The notes under the pieces are model-generated. The model saw nothing but the letters and a program-made list of their open reading frames with translations. It had not been told where the DNA came from and searched no databases. DNA of 64,000 bases from Eupeodes corollae (taxonomy: Eukaryota; Arthropoda; Insecta; Diptera; Syrphidae). Below, piece after piece: positions 45,282-57,039 of this stretch. The stretch is from NCBI RefSeq assembly GCF_945859685.1, contig NC_079148.1:18735946-18799945 (forward strand), written 5' to 3'. How positions within the stretch are numbered: position 1 is the first letter of the stretch; the number at the start of each line of letters is the position of its first letter. Position numbers and translations under genes: made by a program.

Positions 45282-46702
45282 TAAGTAGAAAGGGGACAAG
45301 TCGGATATAAGCAAAGCTTTCTTGCATTCTTAAAGTATTTACACAAGTTGTTTGTGAAAGTGTAGCATTTTTTAATAAAAATATCATTTGCGAACAGCAA
45401 CATGGTTTTGTGAAAAAAAAGATCATCCGTTACTAATCTTCTCACATTCTCAAACATATTATGTTCAAACGCTTTAGAGCAAGGTTATGAACTTGACTGT
45501 GTATACACTGACTTTTCTAAAGCTTTTGACCAACTTAGCCACGGAATTATTTTATTTAAACTTAAGGCTCTTGGTTTTCCACCATATTTCTTAGCTTGGA
45601 TTAAGTCATACCTTAAAAACAGATCCTACGAGGTAAAATTTAGAAATTGTCATTCTGAACCTTTTGTTGCTCAATCTGGTGTTCCCCAGGGAAGCCATCT
45701 TGGACCTTTTTTGTTCATCCTATCTATTAACGATGTATCGTCATGTCTAGGCTCAAGTGAACTCTCATAATAAAGTCCAACCATGATCGTATTCTTTTAC
45801 AAGCCGACATTGATAGTTTCACAATTTGGTGTGGGAAAAATAGCCTTTTACTCAAACCTTTCAAATGACAGACTATAACTTTCACTAAAAAACTAATCAT
45901 TAACGTATTTGACTACTGTATATCACAGCAAAAATTCTGTCGTGTCTCCACATCTAAAGATTTAGGTGTACATTTCTGTTCCAACTTAGAGTTTACACAT
46001 CACATTAATTTTTTTGTTAATAAGGCAAGTTCTATGCTTAGTTTTATAAAACGCTGGGCAAAGGAGTTCAATGATACCTATGTTACTCTTTCTTAGTATA
46101 ATTGCCATGTTCGTCCTCATCTTGAATATGCTTCGCAGGTATGGACTCCCTATTACGAAATTTATAGAAAACGTATTGAATCAATTCAACATAATTTCAT
46201 TCGCTTTGCCCTAAAAGGTCTTCCTTGGGAAGATCCCTATGATCTGCCTCCCTATGAACATCGTATTCTACTTCTTCAAATGCAATCTCTCCATCAAAGG
46301 CGTGTTAATAATGAGTTAGTATGTTTTCATCAACTCGTTAATGGTGAAATTGGTGCACCTTATTTGATATCTTGTGGACATTTGAATTACCGAGGCGGAA
46401 CTCATCACCTGCGCACATTTGGTTATATACATATTGACTTCCATAGAACTAACTGTGGGAATGTGGCAACTCTGGGAATGAAGCTTTAAGTCGAATGAGC
46501 ATTTTATACAACTTAATCTTAAGGTGGGATTGAAATTATTGTTTAGAACTAGTATTAATTTTTACTAACAACTAACACATGCACTCATGATGAGCCTCTG
46601 ATCGTAGTTTGACGCTTGCTATAAGCTTACTACTTTCTGAAATTCTGAAGTGTAATAAAAAAATTCTGAAGTGTATTAAAAAAAATCTGAAGTGTAATAA
46701 AA
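45282..46702 (+). mobile_element. 5'-truncated CR1/jockey-supergroup LINE with tandem 3' end
   Basis: Starts within the RT (KGDKSD, then ICEQQHGFVKKRS, VTNLLTFSN, VYTDFSKAFDQLSHG, LKALGFPPYFLAWIKSYLKN, RSYEVKFRN, GVPQGSHLGPFLFI). The YADD active site is lost in a deletion near 45765. The C-terminal region follows (ADIDSFTIWC, SKDLGVHFCSNLEFTHHIN, RPHLEYASQVWTPYY, SIQHNFIRFALKGLPW, YEHRILLLQMQSLHQRRV). The 3' end consists of three 21-bp repeats and not a poly(A). ACATTAC lies at both borders (45275-45281 and 46703-46709), a likely 7-bp target-site duplication. Frame breaks are many. Confidence 0.9.
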
Positions 46703-46704
46703 AC
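46642..46704 (+). repeat. Three 21-bp tandem repeats at the LINE 3' end
   Basis: ATTCTGAAGTGTAATAAAAA is repeated three times with single changes, starting at 46642, 46663 and 46684. Short tandem 3' termini in place of poly(A) are known for CR1-, L2- and I-like LINEs. Confidence 0.9.
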
Positions 46705-46709
46705 ATTAC

Positions 46710-47026
46710 ATATGAAAATTGGAAAATGTTTTCTTCATCATATACATAAGTGTATAAGGTTTTTGGTCTAGCGATTTTCTATGAACTGAATTGGATAACA
46801 ATAATAAAGACGATGATTTTTAACCAGACTGCGATGGCAATGACGTTGACTGGCAGTGGAACTATAAACCACACAAGCAATTAAAACAATTCCAATTTTT
46901 AGGCAAATTTTTCTGACCGCATGAATTCTCGAAAAGGTGAGTACAAACTTACACTTTTTATTTGGGACTACGTGAGAGATCACGTCTATGCTATATTGGT
47001 CCACAATTGATTGAATTAAATAACCA
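46710..47026. other. Non-coding stretch with one unrecognised minus-strand ORF
   Basis: A 78-codon minus-strand frame (46768-47004) has a hydrophobic stretch (ICLKIGIVLIACVVY) but no recognisable relatives. Probably spurious. Confidence 0.25.
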
Positions 47027-47110
47027 GGACCTAGTGACTAAGAAATCTCATCTATTCCTGTGTACAAGCAATGCCAAGGATTGTGGGTTCCTCCAGCTTA
47101 AGCATGAGAA
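47027..47110 (-). mobile_element. tRNA-Asp-like SINE copy 3, 3' fragment
   Basis: ACCTAGTGACTAAGAAATCT, ATTCCTGTGTACAAGC and GGGTTCCTCCAGCTTAAGC align with the body/tail part of SINE copy 2 in the same orientation. The tRNA-like head is absent. Confidence 0.55.
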
Positions 47111-47571
47111 TCCTTAATATCACACCAAGAGTTTTCGAATTGGTCATACAAATTTTTTTGTAAAGATAAACCTGCTGCCACCGTAGCGTGTAAGTTATAA
47201 GTTATTTTTTTTTTCATTTCATCATTATAAGGGACTACACAAAAATTTTGTTCCTTTGGGCTTATAAATACTAGCTCACATTAAAAATCAACAACGTTAA
47301 TAATAAATGTGCCATCGGTTGTCTCAAGAAGACATAATTGGACCAATGCCTTTCTATATACTTGTTCATAAACGATCTAACAAAAGAAATTGCATGACTG
47401 AATTACTTTCGAATTTTCTCAAATTCTTAACAAATATTCCCTTAATGTGTTTTATGAACTTGCCTTTTATCAATATAAAAAAATATCATTAAAAAATTTG
47501 TATTCAAAATGGTACTTTAATAAAATCGTGATTTTGTTTCTAAATTTTCTTTGGAACTAATGATTATATTT
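47111..47571. other. AT-rich non-coding stretch
   Basis: No feature seen; the short ORF at 47307-47492 has no recognisable features. Confidence 0.3.
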
Positions 47572-49140
47572 AAAAAAAAGAGCATGGGATGCGACCCACA
47601 CTAATAACTTCCCATTTCGTCTGTCGATTTGTCTTTCTTAAGATTTTTTAAAAGAGTTGACAATAGAATTATGCTCAAAAATTTAAAATTACCAAAAATA
47701 TTGTTTGTATAAAGAAATAATTTAGTTTGAAAAACTAGTTTTGTTAAATCGATTTTTAAATAGATTTTGAGTCTCAAAGTTTTTTTTTACCAATTTACAA
47801 ATTGGATAAATGAAATTAATTTGAGATATATCAAGAACCGAACATCAATTTTTACCAAATTTGCGTACTATTTTTTGTAGATTTTATATTTTTATGGAAA
47901 AATGAAGTGTTGCATTTTTATAAAAAAAAAAATAGTGAATATCGAAAACAATATTTTGTGTGAAATAAAAAAAGTTTGAAGACAATATTTTTAATTTTTA
48001 AAAGCTTTTTGTGTCGTAAGTAAATTTTTACCAAGTCTTAGTATTGTTTTTTTTCTTAGGTTTTCATTTTTTGTAAGAAAACTGTCAAATAGAGTTTTCT
48101 CAAAATGTATTTAAATGTTGAAAACAATATTTCTTATAAGCTAAATTAGCTGGAAGCCATAATCTCAAAGTTTTGAAAAGATGTTTGAGTCTAAAATCAA
48201 TTTTTACCAACTTTTATTAACTTTTTTTGTTTAAGTTTTTATTTTTTGTAAGAAAACTGTCAGTTTGATTTTTCTCAAAATTTTACTGAATGTTGAAAAC
48301 AATACTTTTGAAACGATAAAACTAGTTTTAAGTTAATATCTCAAAGTGTCCAAAAGATATTTGAGTCGAAAATCAATTTTTACCAACTTTTGTTTAATTT
48401 TCTTTTAAGTTTTTATTTTTTGTAAGAAAACTGTCAATTTGATTTTTCTCAAAATTTTATTGAACAATGACAACAATATTTTTTAAAAGATAAAAGTAGT
48501 ATAAAGCTGATATCTTAAAGTTTTGAACAAAAATTTGAGTCGAAAATCAATTTTTACCAGCTTTTATTAATTTGTTTGTTAAGGTTTTTATTTTTTGTAA
48601 AAAACTGTCAAATCGAGTTTTCTCAAAATTTTAGCAGATGTGAAAAACGTTATTTTTCGTTGCATCAATTTGTTTTGGAGATGAAATCATTTTGTATTCT
48701 CAAAATTTTCGAGGTGACAATTTTTTTTTCTCAGTTTTTTTTTTTATGTATTAAAAAAAGGTTAGTTTGATTTTTTTTCAAAAAATTTATTTGTTTGGTA
48801 TCACGTTACAACATATTATACTATATTTAATTCAAGTCTCTAGCGTTTTTAATTAGTAAGATATTTAAAAAAACCGCCCACGCAATTTTCTTGAGAGCCC
48901 TGTCTGCATCTTTCTACCTTTTTATCTGTATAACAACATTTATTTGAAGTCCATAACTCTTCTGGTTTTTGAGCTATGGACAACGACGTACGGACGTACG
49001 AACGTACGTACACACGCACGCACGGACATCTTTCTAAAAATCTTTTATTTCGTCTCTAGGGACCTTGAAATGTCGAGAAATGTACAAAAATTTAATTTGA
49101 AAAATCGTCCCATTGCAATAACTTCCTATGTCAAGTTAAT
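47572..49140 (-). mobile_element. HINE repeat copy 9, longest central array
   Basis: Starts AGAGCATGGGATGCGACCCA, with CCCATTTCGTCTGTCGATTT next. Five central units are marked by AATTTTTACCA words at about 47847, 48022, 48199, 48374 and 48549 (spacing 175, 177, 175 and 175 bp). The 5' block follows (TCGAGGTGACAATTTTTTTT, CTGGTTTTTGAGCTATGG), a clear CGTN microsatellite (ACGACGTACGGACGTACGAA), and the end TAACTTCCTATGTCAAGTTA. Confidence 0.9.
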
Positions 49141-50384
49141 AAGATTGAATAAGATCTTATATTGTTCAAAAAATAATTGATATCGTACTGAGTTTTTAAA
49201 AAATATTGAATTTTGGATAATAATATTTTTAGAAAAGCATATATAAAACGATATTAATTAATAAAAATAACAAAAATATTTCTAAACATACATTCAAATT
49301 TAAAATATTTATAAAAACATATTTTTATAAAATAAAACCGTTTTAAATATTTTTAAACAAGATATTTGTAGCTATGGTGTTTCTTAAAGAATTTAATGAC
49401 ACTTAAATTTTTGTATCAAAGCAAATTTACTTGTTTCTTATTTATTATACATTAATTTTTGTAGGTTTCATATGAAAACATATGAATAATCTAAATTAAT
49501 AAAAGTACAATTTTGTTTGGTGTAGGAGTTGAATTGAGAATTCAATTAAAAATAGTAACTTTTAGAGCTATATTTAATTTTGAATTAAAAAAATTACATC
49601 AGCTGTCGTTTCTATGTATAAAAATAAAATAGAATTGCAGTCTTTATAAATAAAATTACCACAATTCCATGATGAGTGGGCTTGGAAATTCAAAATGGCA
49701 GTAACTCATTTGACGTTCGTTCGTGAAAATTTCAATTCAATCCGATTAAGAACTTCAAATCAAATATGAAAAACTTCATCTATCTCAAGACTTTACTTGA
49801 CATTTAAGTAGAATGAAAAAGTTTAAAGTTATAAAAGTATTAAAGGAACTCCCTCACTATAATAGAACATTTTACATTTGAGATTATTTTATTCAGTAAA
49901 AAGTATTTATAGAAAAAGCTCGATATGAAAGAACCTCTTCACAATTATTCTATTTATGGAAAACAATTGTAATACTTCCATGAGGATAAACTTTGAAATT
50001 AAAGTCGAATTGAATTAATCTTTATTATCAAAATAATAACAAGAATCACAAGTCTTTGAAAATGTCTCAACATTCAAAATCAATATTTCCAATCAACGCT
50101 TTAAATGGCGCCCAAAAGTTGAAAAAGTTCAACTTCTTTTTTATCATCTTCGATAATTTCATAAGTCGGATAAGTAAAGTGTGTTTTTTTTTAGGTATAG
50201 TGCTTAAAATTAAGCAACATTTGAAAATAAATATACTGACTGTGGAAATTTATTTTGAAAATCATAGCTCCGTTCGAAACACGTATCGTGTAAATTTTAT
50301 TAGGCGATTAATTGCACTTTGGTTGAACAGATAGGTCAATAAATAAAACTTCAGTATTTGGAGTTATGATAATCTTCAATTGTT
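49141..50384. other. AT-rich non-coding stretch
   Basis: No gene supported. The 92-codon plus-strand frame at 50056-50334 is compositionally ordinary for AT-rich DNA. Confidence 0.35.
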
Positions 50385-50835
50385 GATGGAATAAATTGTC
50401 CGTACTTCTTGAAAAACGATGCTAACCGGAACGTTGCAGTCAATTGGAACCTCTAAAGAGAAATGATTACTGACTTTTTTGTTACACGTAAACAAATTAG
50501 ATATGCAAGGGAACTGTGGTTTCAACAAGACGGTAGCGGTCAAACAGCTCTTGCCACGGTTGATGTTTTGAAGGAAAAAATTCAGTAACCTCATAGTTTT
50601 TCGTAACGGACCTGTAATTGGCCTTCAAGATTGTGCGGTTTAACGCCGCTTGATTTTTTCTGTGCGAATATGTGAAGTCTCTAGTCTGGACCACCGATAA
50701 GCCCGAATCGATTGACCACTTGGAACATAACATTCGCAACTTTATGGGCTCTAATGTTGCAAAAAGTCACCCAAAGTTGGACTTCAAGATTAGACTTCCG
50801 AGCCAGCCGTGCCACAAATGATATGTTAAATATAA
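50385..50835 (+). pseudogene. Mariner-like transposase remnant, copy 3
   Basis: Translation in shifting frames gives NCPYFLKNDANRNVAVNW, MITDFF, LWFQQDGSGQTALATVDVLK, CNWPSRLCGLTPLDFF and LTTWNITFATLWALM. This covers both the second aspartate block (QQDG) and the third (C.LTPLDFF) of mariner/Tc1-type DDE transposases. Several stops and frameshifts break it. Of the three copies, this one best keeps the third catalytic block. Confidence 0.8.
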
Positions 50836-53040
50836 TATCAAAAAGTTTTCATTTAAATAAAGCAAAATTTCATGTCAAATCCATTTTAAAAGTTTTCTAT
50901 ACCTACCTTCACCTTTTATAAAAGGCGCCCAACAGTTAAAATAGTTTTTTTTTCCTTTTTCTTTAAAAGGTTTAAAAGTTAAATAAAGTACTTTAAAAAC
51001 ATCGTAATCAGATATGAAATGAATATAGTGTTATTTCTAATCCATTTTTTTTTGTTTGTTGTTGACAAAACAGAAGTCGTACACTCACCTTTTGACTCCA
51101 ATAACAATTTCTTACTGACAAAAGAACACCCCAGAAACCTAGACATAACAATCATAAATCATATATGAGGCTTATAATACTAATGCTCTTAAGCCTTATA
51201 TAATAACAATTTCAAGCCCCACTCTCTCTCTCTTTTTGTTCTGTTTGTCCAAACAACATAATTCCTCATAAATGTCAACATTCGCAACAAAAATCCTCGA
51301 AGAATAGAACCATTTTATGGCTTCCTTGTTCATTTAAACATACCAAGTCCTTTGCCTGTCCTTGGTCGGTCGGTCATCTAGTCAATCTCTTGTTTTGGAA
51401 GAAACAGAGGAGATTATGTCGTCTAAGCAAGGAGCAAGCAAGGATATTCCACACCATAGCGTCAAATCTAATGTTAATAATGAATAGGATTATGGGCATT
51501 ACATACAATGAAATGTCTATAGCAACATGAAGTGAACGTCTCTATCCTATATAGTGTGTGTATGGATATCCTTTTGGAATCGATAGCTGTTTTATTTATA
51601 AGCTTGGTCTATGGCCAAGAGTCAAGGGTTTTTTCACATCACACTCACTCTCCTCGCTCACAGGATCAAAGTGGATTACTCGCAGGATGTTTCCAAATAA
51701 AATACTAGATGAATGAATTATTGAGTATAGTGAAGCTGTAGTGATAAAATACTGCGCCTGGATCCAGTGTTTACAAATTGTTTGGTGTTTCAACGGTTTT
51801 GGCGTAGACTTAAATATTGTTGTTTTTTTGTACTTGTTTTTTGTGTGATTATGATCTTTGGATTTATCCGGCTTGTATACTAATTGAATGGTTGTTATTT
51901 TAGGAGATAGGAATCACGTCTAGCCGGATTAAAATTGATTGAAAATAATTCAATGGAATTCACCTTTCATTTCAAGTTCTTGGCGGGACATTGAACTCAA
52001 TTAATTTGTCCGTTCCAAGGATTCAGGAAAAAACCATGATTTCTTTGAACTTATTCTTTATCTCATTAAGCTAAAAGTGTTCAGGCAAATCCTATTCCTA
52101 TAGGTAGTTATTTTTAAAAAAGAAAAACATTATTTTGGAAATGAAAACATTTCAAGTTGTTCATCGCGAATTGTTTGTATGAAATACAAGTGTATTATAA
52201 AACGAAGGAACTGCAAGTAAATTGAGAGGAAAAACTAATTTAATTATGAAAATAAAAACAAGTCTGTGAGGATGTCCGAGGGCGAGTTGCACTTGAAGGT
52301 ATTAAAAAAAAATGTTTACGATGGTTTTCGCTACCTGATGGAGGTGGAGGTGGTAGCTTCATAGGGAAATTCTGATTGTATTTGTTGCGAAAAATATTCT
52401 TGAAAGTGCAATAAAAACTGGAAGAAATAATATAGCAGAAACTCAACTTTGTAAACTCAAACTCTTATTTTTTGATGTAACTGTTTAACTGAAGCATTTG
52501 TTTCTATGTGTATGGAATATTTTTTGGAAATATTGTGAACTTGAGATCCTTAAAGTGAAGTTATAACAAAATTTTTGGGAAATGAAATGAATTTAAAATT
52601 TTTAATGATAAACCCATTTTGAGCTTTTCCCTCTATCAACACTTTATCTTTCAATCTTGTGTTAAAACTTATTTAAGCTAGGCAGTAGTAAAGTAGATTA
52701 TATACCAATCTCTTAAAATTGTGCAATATTTATTCAAAATAAAGAAAGAATGTAATATTTGTACCTACAATAAAAATCAAAAAATTTAATAAACCTATTT
52801 TACAAGTGAATCGGTTATTTCAGAAACAACATAAGTTAGCTTTTCACAATTTTTGTTTTGCTAATTTTGCATTTTTGAATAGTTATTCGTCTTTTGAAGA
52901 GATACTACACATGTCACACCCCTCTGAGTACGAAAACTGAGTGTACTGTGCATGTAAGTTAACAATTAGAAGCTTTATATAGAAGGATAATCCCAATCAT
53001 GTATATTTTTATAGGTGTAAAATAAATGCCTCAACAGTTT
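50836..53040. other. Non-coding stretch with a mixed-composition patch at 51.1-51.8 kb
   Basis: The patch holds ACTCTCTCTCTCTTTTTG, TGGTCGGTCGGTCATC and GGAGGTGGAGGTGG-like words (52345). On the minus strand at 51114-51083 a pyrimidine-rich acceptor-like sequence ending TTTTGTCAG, a 26-nt open block and GTGAGTG occur in order. This is too little to call an exon. No gene supported. Confidence 0.35.
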
Positions 53041-54612
53041 GAATGATTCTTGAAAATTAGAAGTTTTCACCAAGATTATAAGCTTCACTTTGAGAATGAA
53101 CAAGACAGTTATTTGAAGAGTCTCATCTCTGTTCTACCTGTTACTCAAAGGAGGCGTCGAAAGCCTGAAGATCAGTCAACTAGGCCATCAAGAGGATCTA
53201 CTTACTCGTACGAGTTGACAACTACTGTGGGGAAATTTTAAAGATTGCAAATCTGGTTTTAATAGAGCGCATGGAATAATCGCTGGACGCGTCATAAGAC
53301 TTTGTTCTCTTCTTGCTCATTGTAAGAATCCTAACGAAAAACGTGGACAAATGTTTCTGGAAACGCAACTATAGGTCATGTCATTAATGCAATAAGGAAT
53401 CATATCAAATCTTTTCCAAAAAAAATGGGGCATTGTACATCTGGTGAACTCCATTATTTGAGTGAAAAATTAAACGTCAAGATGATGTTTAAAATGTTCC
53501 AAAAGCGATGTCTAGAGTTTCAACTTTTATTACAAGATATTTAATGAACAGTTCTCGCTCTTTTTGAACGATGTGTCAAAAAGGACAGCAGTTGCTGAAA
53601 AAATACTACTACTCGTACATCTAAGACGGGCTTATTAGTTCTATTCGACCATTAAGTGAATTCAGGAAAAATTGCAGTTGGATAAAACAAACATTTAGGC
53701 GGAATATGTATTGACTACATGCAAAATCTTCAAATCCCATATATACCTGTACCGTAAACGATCTACTTAAGGCAAATTACTGTTAACGTATTTTGTATAC
53801 ACAATCTTCGAGAAAACACAGCCACTTTTTTTGTTTACCATGAAGGGTAAAGGGCCCGAATGAAGTGTGCTCTTTTTTAAATCAATTTTTTGAAAGTAAC
53901 ATGAAGGATGTCCAGGAGTTGCATATTTTTTCGGATGGCTGTGGTGGTCAAAATAAAAATCACACAATGATAAGATTTTTGTCATCTTTAGTAGCTTTAA
54001 AAAAGTTTAAGACTATTGAACAGTATTTTCCTATACGATTACATTCCTTTTTACCATGTGATAGAGACTTCGCAGTCCTAAAACGTAAGATTAAAAAAAT
54101 TGATAGAATTACACTGTTCAGGAAAATCCAGATTTGATACTGTCTTTTTGAGTATTAAACAAATTTACAGTCATTTTACCAAAAAAGGCTTACATCATCG
54201 ACTAAAAAAACTGGTGGCCACGCTTTTATAAAAGAAACATGCTTTCAATGGAGTCCTTTGGAAGACATGTGGCTAGAGAAAATAAGTATACTTTTACTAT
54301 AAGTAAATTTACTCAGTTTTCCCACTCTGATTGTTAAGATAAATCAGTTGTTGCGAGAGACTTTATTAACGGTTGTACAAATCATACATTTAACCTGGGA
54401 AACCTTCAAAGGGATGAACTGGTAGCTCTACCGCAAGCCCTTGCTTATCCCTCTGGAAAGGTGCCAATCAATATTAAGAAGATGAATGACATAAAAAAAC
54501 TAAAATCGTATCTACCAGGAGACGTTAACATTCAAGAGTACTATGATGAGATTTTTGCTTGGTCAACTTGCGAAAAGGATACATTTTTTATTTTCTTTAC
54601 ATTTTTGTAAGC
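53041..54612 (+). pseudogene. Transposon-type gene with SDGCGGQNKN motif (DUF7869-like), dead
   Basis: Pieces in order: FHQDYKLHFENEQDSYLKS (53058), RRRRKPEDQSTRPSRGSTYS (53150), FKDCKSGFNRAHG (53239), a decayed middle, IFEKTQPLFLF (53800), ELHIFSDGCGGQNKNHTMIR (53914), YFPIRLHSFLPCDRDFAVLK (54022), YTFTISKFTQFSHSD (54290), and GNLQRDELVALPQALAYPSG with YDEIFAWS (54400-54570). This matches a multicopy insect ORF family with the conserved SDNCGGQNKN and PNDRDFALIE blocks, which I recall as Pfam DUF7869. The two aspartate-rich blocks look like an RNase-H-type catalytic core, by inference. Stops and frameshifts show it is not active. Element ends were not found. Confidence 0.7.
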
Positions 54613-54939
54613 ATTTGGTGTTGTGTTTAAGCTTATAATAAAACAAAAGTTTCACCAAAAAATTTGTTTATTTCAGAAACGATATAAGTCAAGCGACTTT
54701 AAAGACTTAAGAACCGGTCAAGACTCAAAAAAAGACGAACAAATTGGCGGTTTTTAAATGCATCTTAATTATACTCAAAATGTTAAGTGTTGTGGATTTT
54801 ATTATACAAAACAGTTTTTTGTTGCTCCTGAAAGTTAATGTTCATTGTCTTATGTTAAAACTGATTAAAGTATATTTTCAAATTTTATAAAAGGCAGTTA
54901 CTATTTTAAGACAGACTTTTTGATTACAGGAGCAAGTTC
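54613..54939. other. AT-rich non-coding stretch
   Basis: Contains GGTTATTTCAGAAACAACAT-like words shared with 52810 (TTTATTTCAGAAACGATATA AGTC at 54668 versus GTTATTTCAGAAACAACATA AGTT at 52815). This may be a terminal or flanking repeat of the dead gene between them. Confidence 0.4.
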
Positions 54940-56175
54940 ATTTGACCCAGTCGTACAATTTCAAATATTGTGCGTTACTCAAGGGGTTATGAATGCCAGT
55001 CCGATGCACTTTTAATGTTTTAACATTATAATGAATTAGAATATTGAGCTAGATAAAGCATTCCACATTCTTGCACTGCGGCTGAAGAAAACATCTTTGT
55101 ACTTGACATTGCGTCCAACTGAGTATACATGAAACATTGCAGCAATGCTCAAGATATTCTTCAGTCAGACAGTGGTCGCTTCCTAAGAGACCTATATGAC
55201 TGCGATAGTGTTTTCGATGAATAATAGCTTTTAAATTATAGCCAGATCCGAGGGATTAAGCCTTCTCACATCAGCGTTTTTAGGGATAAATGACACTTGA
55301 TCTTCCTGATCAAATGACACTTCTTATTCAAACAATAAGTCAATACAATTTTTTACACAAATTTTGAAAAATTCGACAACTAATTGAAATATCTTTTTAT
55401 AATATATAAAAAAGGCAGTAGGAGTAGCTTCATCAATAAGATTATAGCTTAAAGTATTAAATTTGAAGCCTTGGAAGTAGTAGCTGAGAACATTTTTTTA
55501 AATGGATCGCAGGAATACGCAGGTTACATGGATCGCAGGTTGTAGAAAATACAACTCGGTTGAAAAACTACTAACTCCAAACTTAAGCATCATACCAAGC
55601 GCTTAGCTCTCACCTTAGTTCATAGAAAATTGAAGATACAAACAAGATTCGTACTTAACGTTCTTAAAATAAATGATTCACGGGTAGTGAAAAGATTATC
55701 CATAAGATAATCATGTAAAATTGCACTCATATAAAAATGCTATAATTAACGAAGATTTATGAATGTGAACAATAATAAAATAATGTATTATTATTGATAA
55801 ACATTATATTTTTAAAAAATAGCTAAACTCTTAATGCATTAATTTTCCTTAACATTCAATTTAGCAGACGACAATTACCATGAAAATGCTATGTATGTAG
55901 ATTTTACTGTACTTCTTTATAAATCTGTATCTATTTACTTAAGTTTGTCTGTTATATTTTAATCATAAAATTCATCAAAGTAAACAGTTTCCCTTTCTTT
56001 TAAAATATTTAATGTTGAACATTTAGATACGAAACTAAATAAATTTGCAATAAATACAAAAAACAAGTGAGTAAATTTTTTAATAAATTACTAGTGTAAG
56101 CCTTAAATGACTACCTTGTGGTATTCCATCACCGACAATGAGTTCGCTGTCCAAAGAGATTGCTGGTTGATCTTA
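54940..56175 (-). pseudogene. Decayed non-LTR retrotransposon remnant
   Basis: Read on the minus strand, SLDSELIVGDGIPQGSHLRL at about 56170-56105 matches the RT block G(V/I)PQGSHLGP. Then, after decayed sequence, AMFHVYSVGRNVKYKDVFFS and RSARMWNALSSS (about 55150-55040) match the C-terminal tail of CR1/jockey-like ORF2 (FxxRxxRxWNxLP). Upstream of that, RRLNPSDLA-like words are visible. The order and strand agree with a single LINE. No intact domain remains. Confidence 0.55.
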
Positions 56176-57033
56176 GAACTTAAATTGGGTATTTTATTTT
56201 TAGTTAAAGATGTGAAAAAGGACTTAATATTGTTAAACGTTGGTATATATACAAAATACCTGATCAAGATTTGCGTTTTTTTTTAAACCAATGAATTAAT
56301 GTTAATTGACATTATGAATTTTCCAACTTCGTTTGAATTCATTTGAAAATGAAATACATATACATTTCGAATCCCTATCACAAAAATATTTATACAGAGA
56401 ATTACTAAAAACCACTCCTAAATTAAAAAACACTTGATCATTGACTTGGACTCAAAGTTTCTTGGAATTAAGGATATTACCTCTGTTTTTCCTTCAATTA
56501 ACTTCAACATTTTAATTTAATAAACTTTACGCATTTGTGTGTGCTGCCACATCTGATACAGTTGGAAATTTGATAGTTAAGAGTTCTTTGAAATATCAAA
56601 ACTTTGACCTATGTATGTTTTTTTATGCAACCTAAAATTCTATAAGGATTTCAATGAAACTACGAAACCAACCAGAAACCGACCTACATATGGTTTATTT
56701 TCTCCAAGTGTGACCTTATTCAACCATGTAGGTGTATGCACAGTATAAAATGAAGGTCTATACACACAAGTTGTAACACATATGAAATGTTCTTTAAGGG
56801 TCAAATAGATAGTAATTGGATAGTACGGATGTGCACTTCATGAAACAAACTCCCACCACTTTTCTGTTACAGAACATCAATCTCACAATTTCCAAGTTGC
56901 ACTGTAAACTATAACCCATCTCCATATCTAGCTGCAGCAATCTTCTCCTTTTCAATTAAAATCAGGATTCACTCGAACTGCATCACATCACAAGAAAAAA
57001 AAGCACAAAATAAAAATAAAAATCAAACGAAAA
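56176..57033 (-). other. Sequence downstream of the first host exon (intron side)
   Basis: AT-rich DNA on the 3' side of the splice donor at 57039-57034, hence intronic if the exon is real. No second exon, acceptor with open frame or repeat was recognised. The plus-strand GTATGCACAGTATAAAATGA at 56732 is unexplained. Confidence 0.4.
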
Positions 57034-57039
57034 ACTTAC
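57034..57039 (-). promoter_or_regulatory. 5' splice donor GTAAGT
   Basis: ACTTAC on the plus strand is GTAAGT on the minus strand, directly after the open frame that starts at 57103. It matches the metazoan donor consensus at all six intron positions. It leaves the exon in phase 1 (one base of the next codon, G). Confidence 0.7.

Noticed and set aside
46768..47004. 78-codon minus-strand ORF with a hydrophobic stretch as a membrane peptide gene
   Set aside because: No start context, no relatives recognised, and flanked by LINE and SINE remains; likely chance.
51083..51114. Possible 26-nt micro-exon on the minus strand (acceptor TTTTGTCAG, donor GTGAGTG) that would continue phase 1 of the host exon
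   Set aside because: Too short to be significant; acceptor/donor pairs this close are expected by chance in 57 kb. RNA-seq would settle it.
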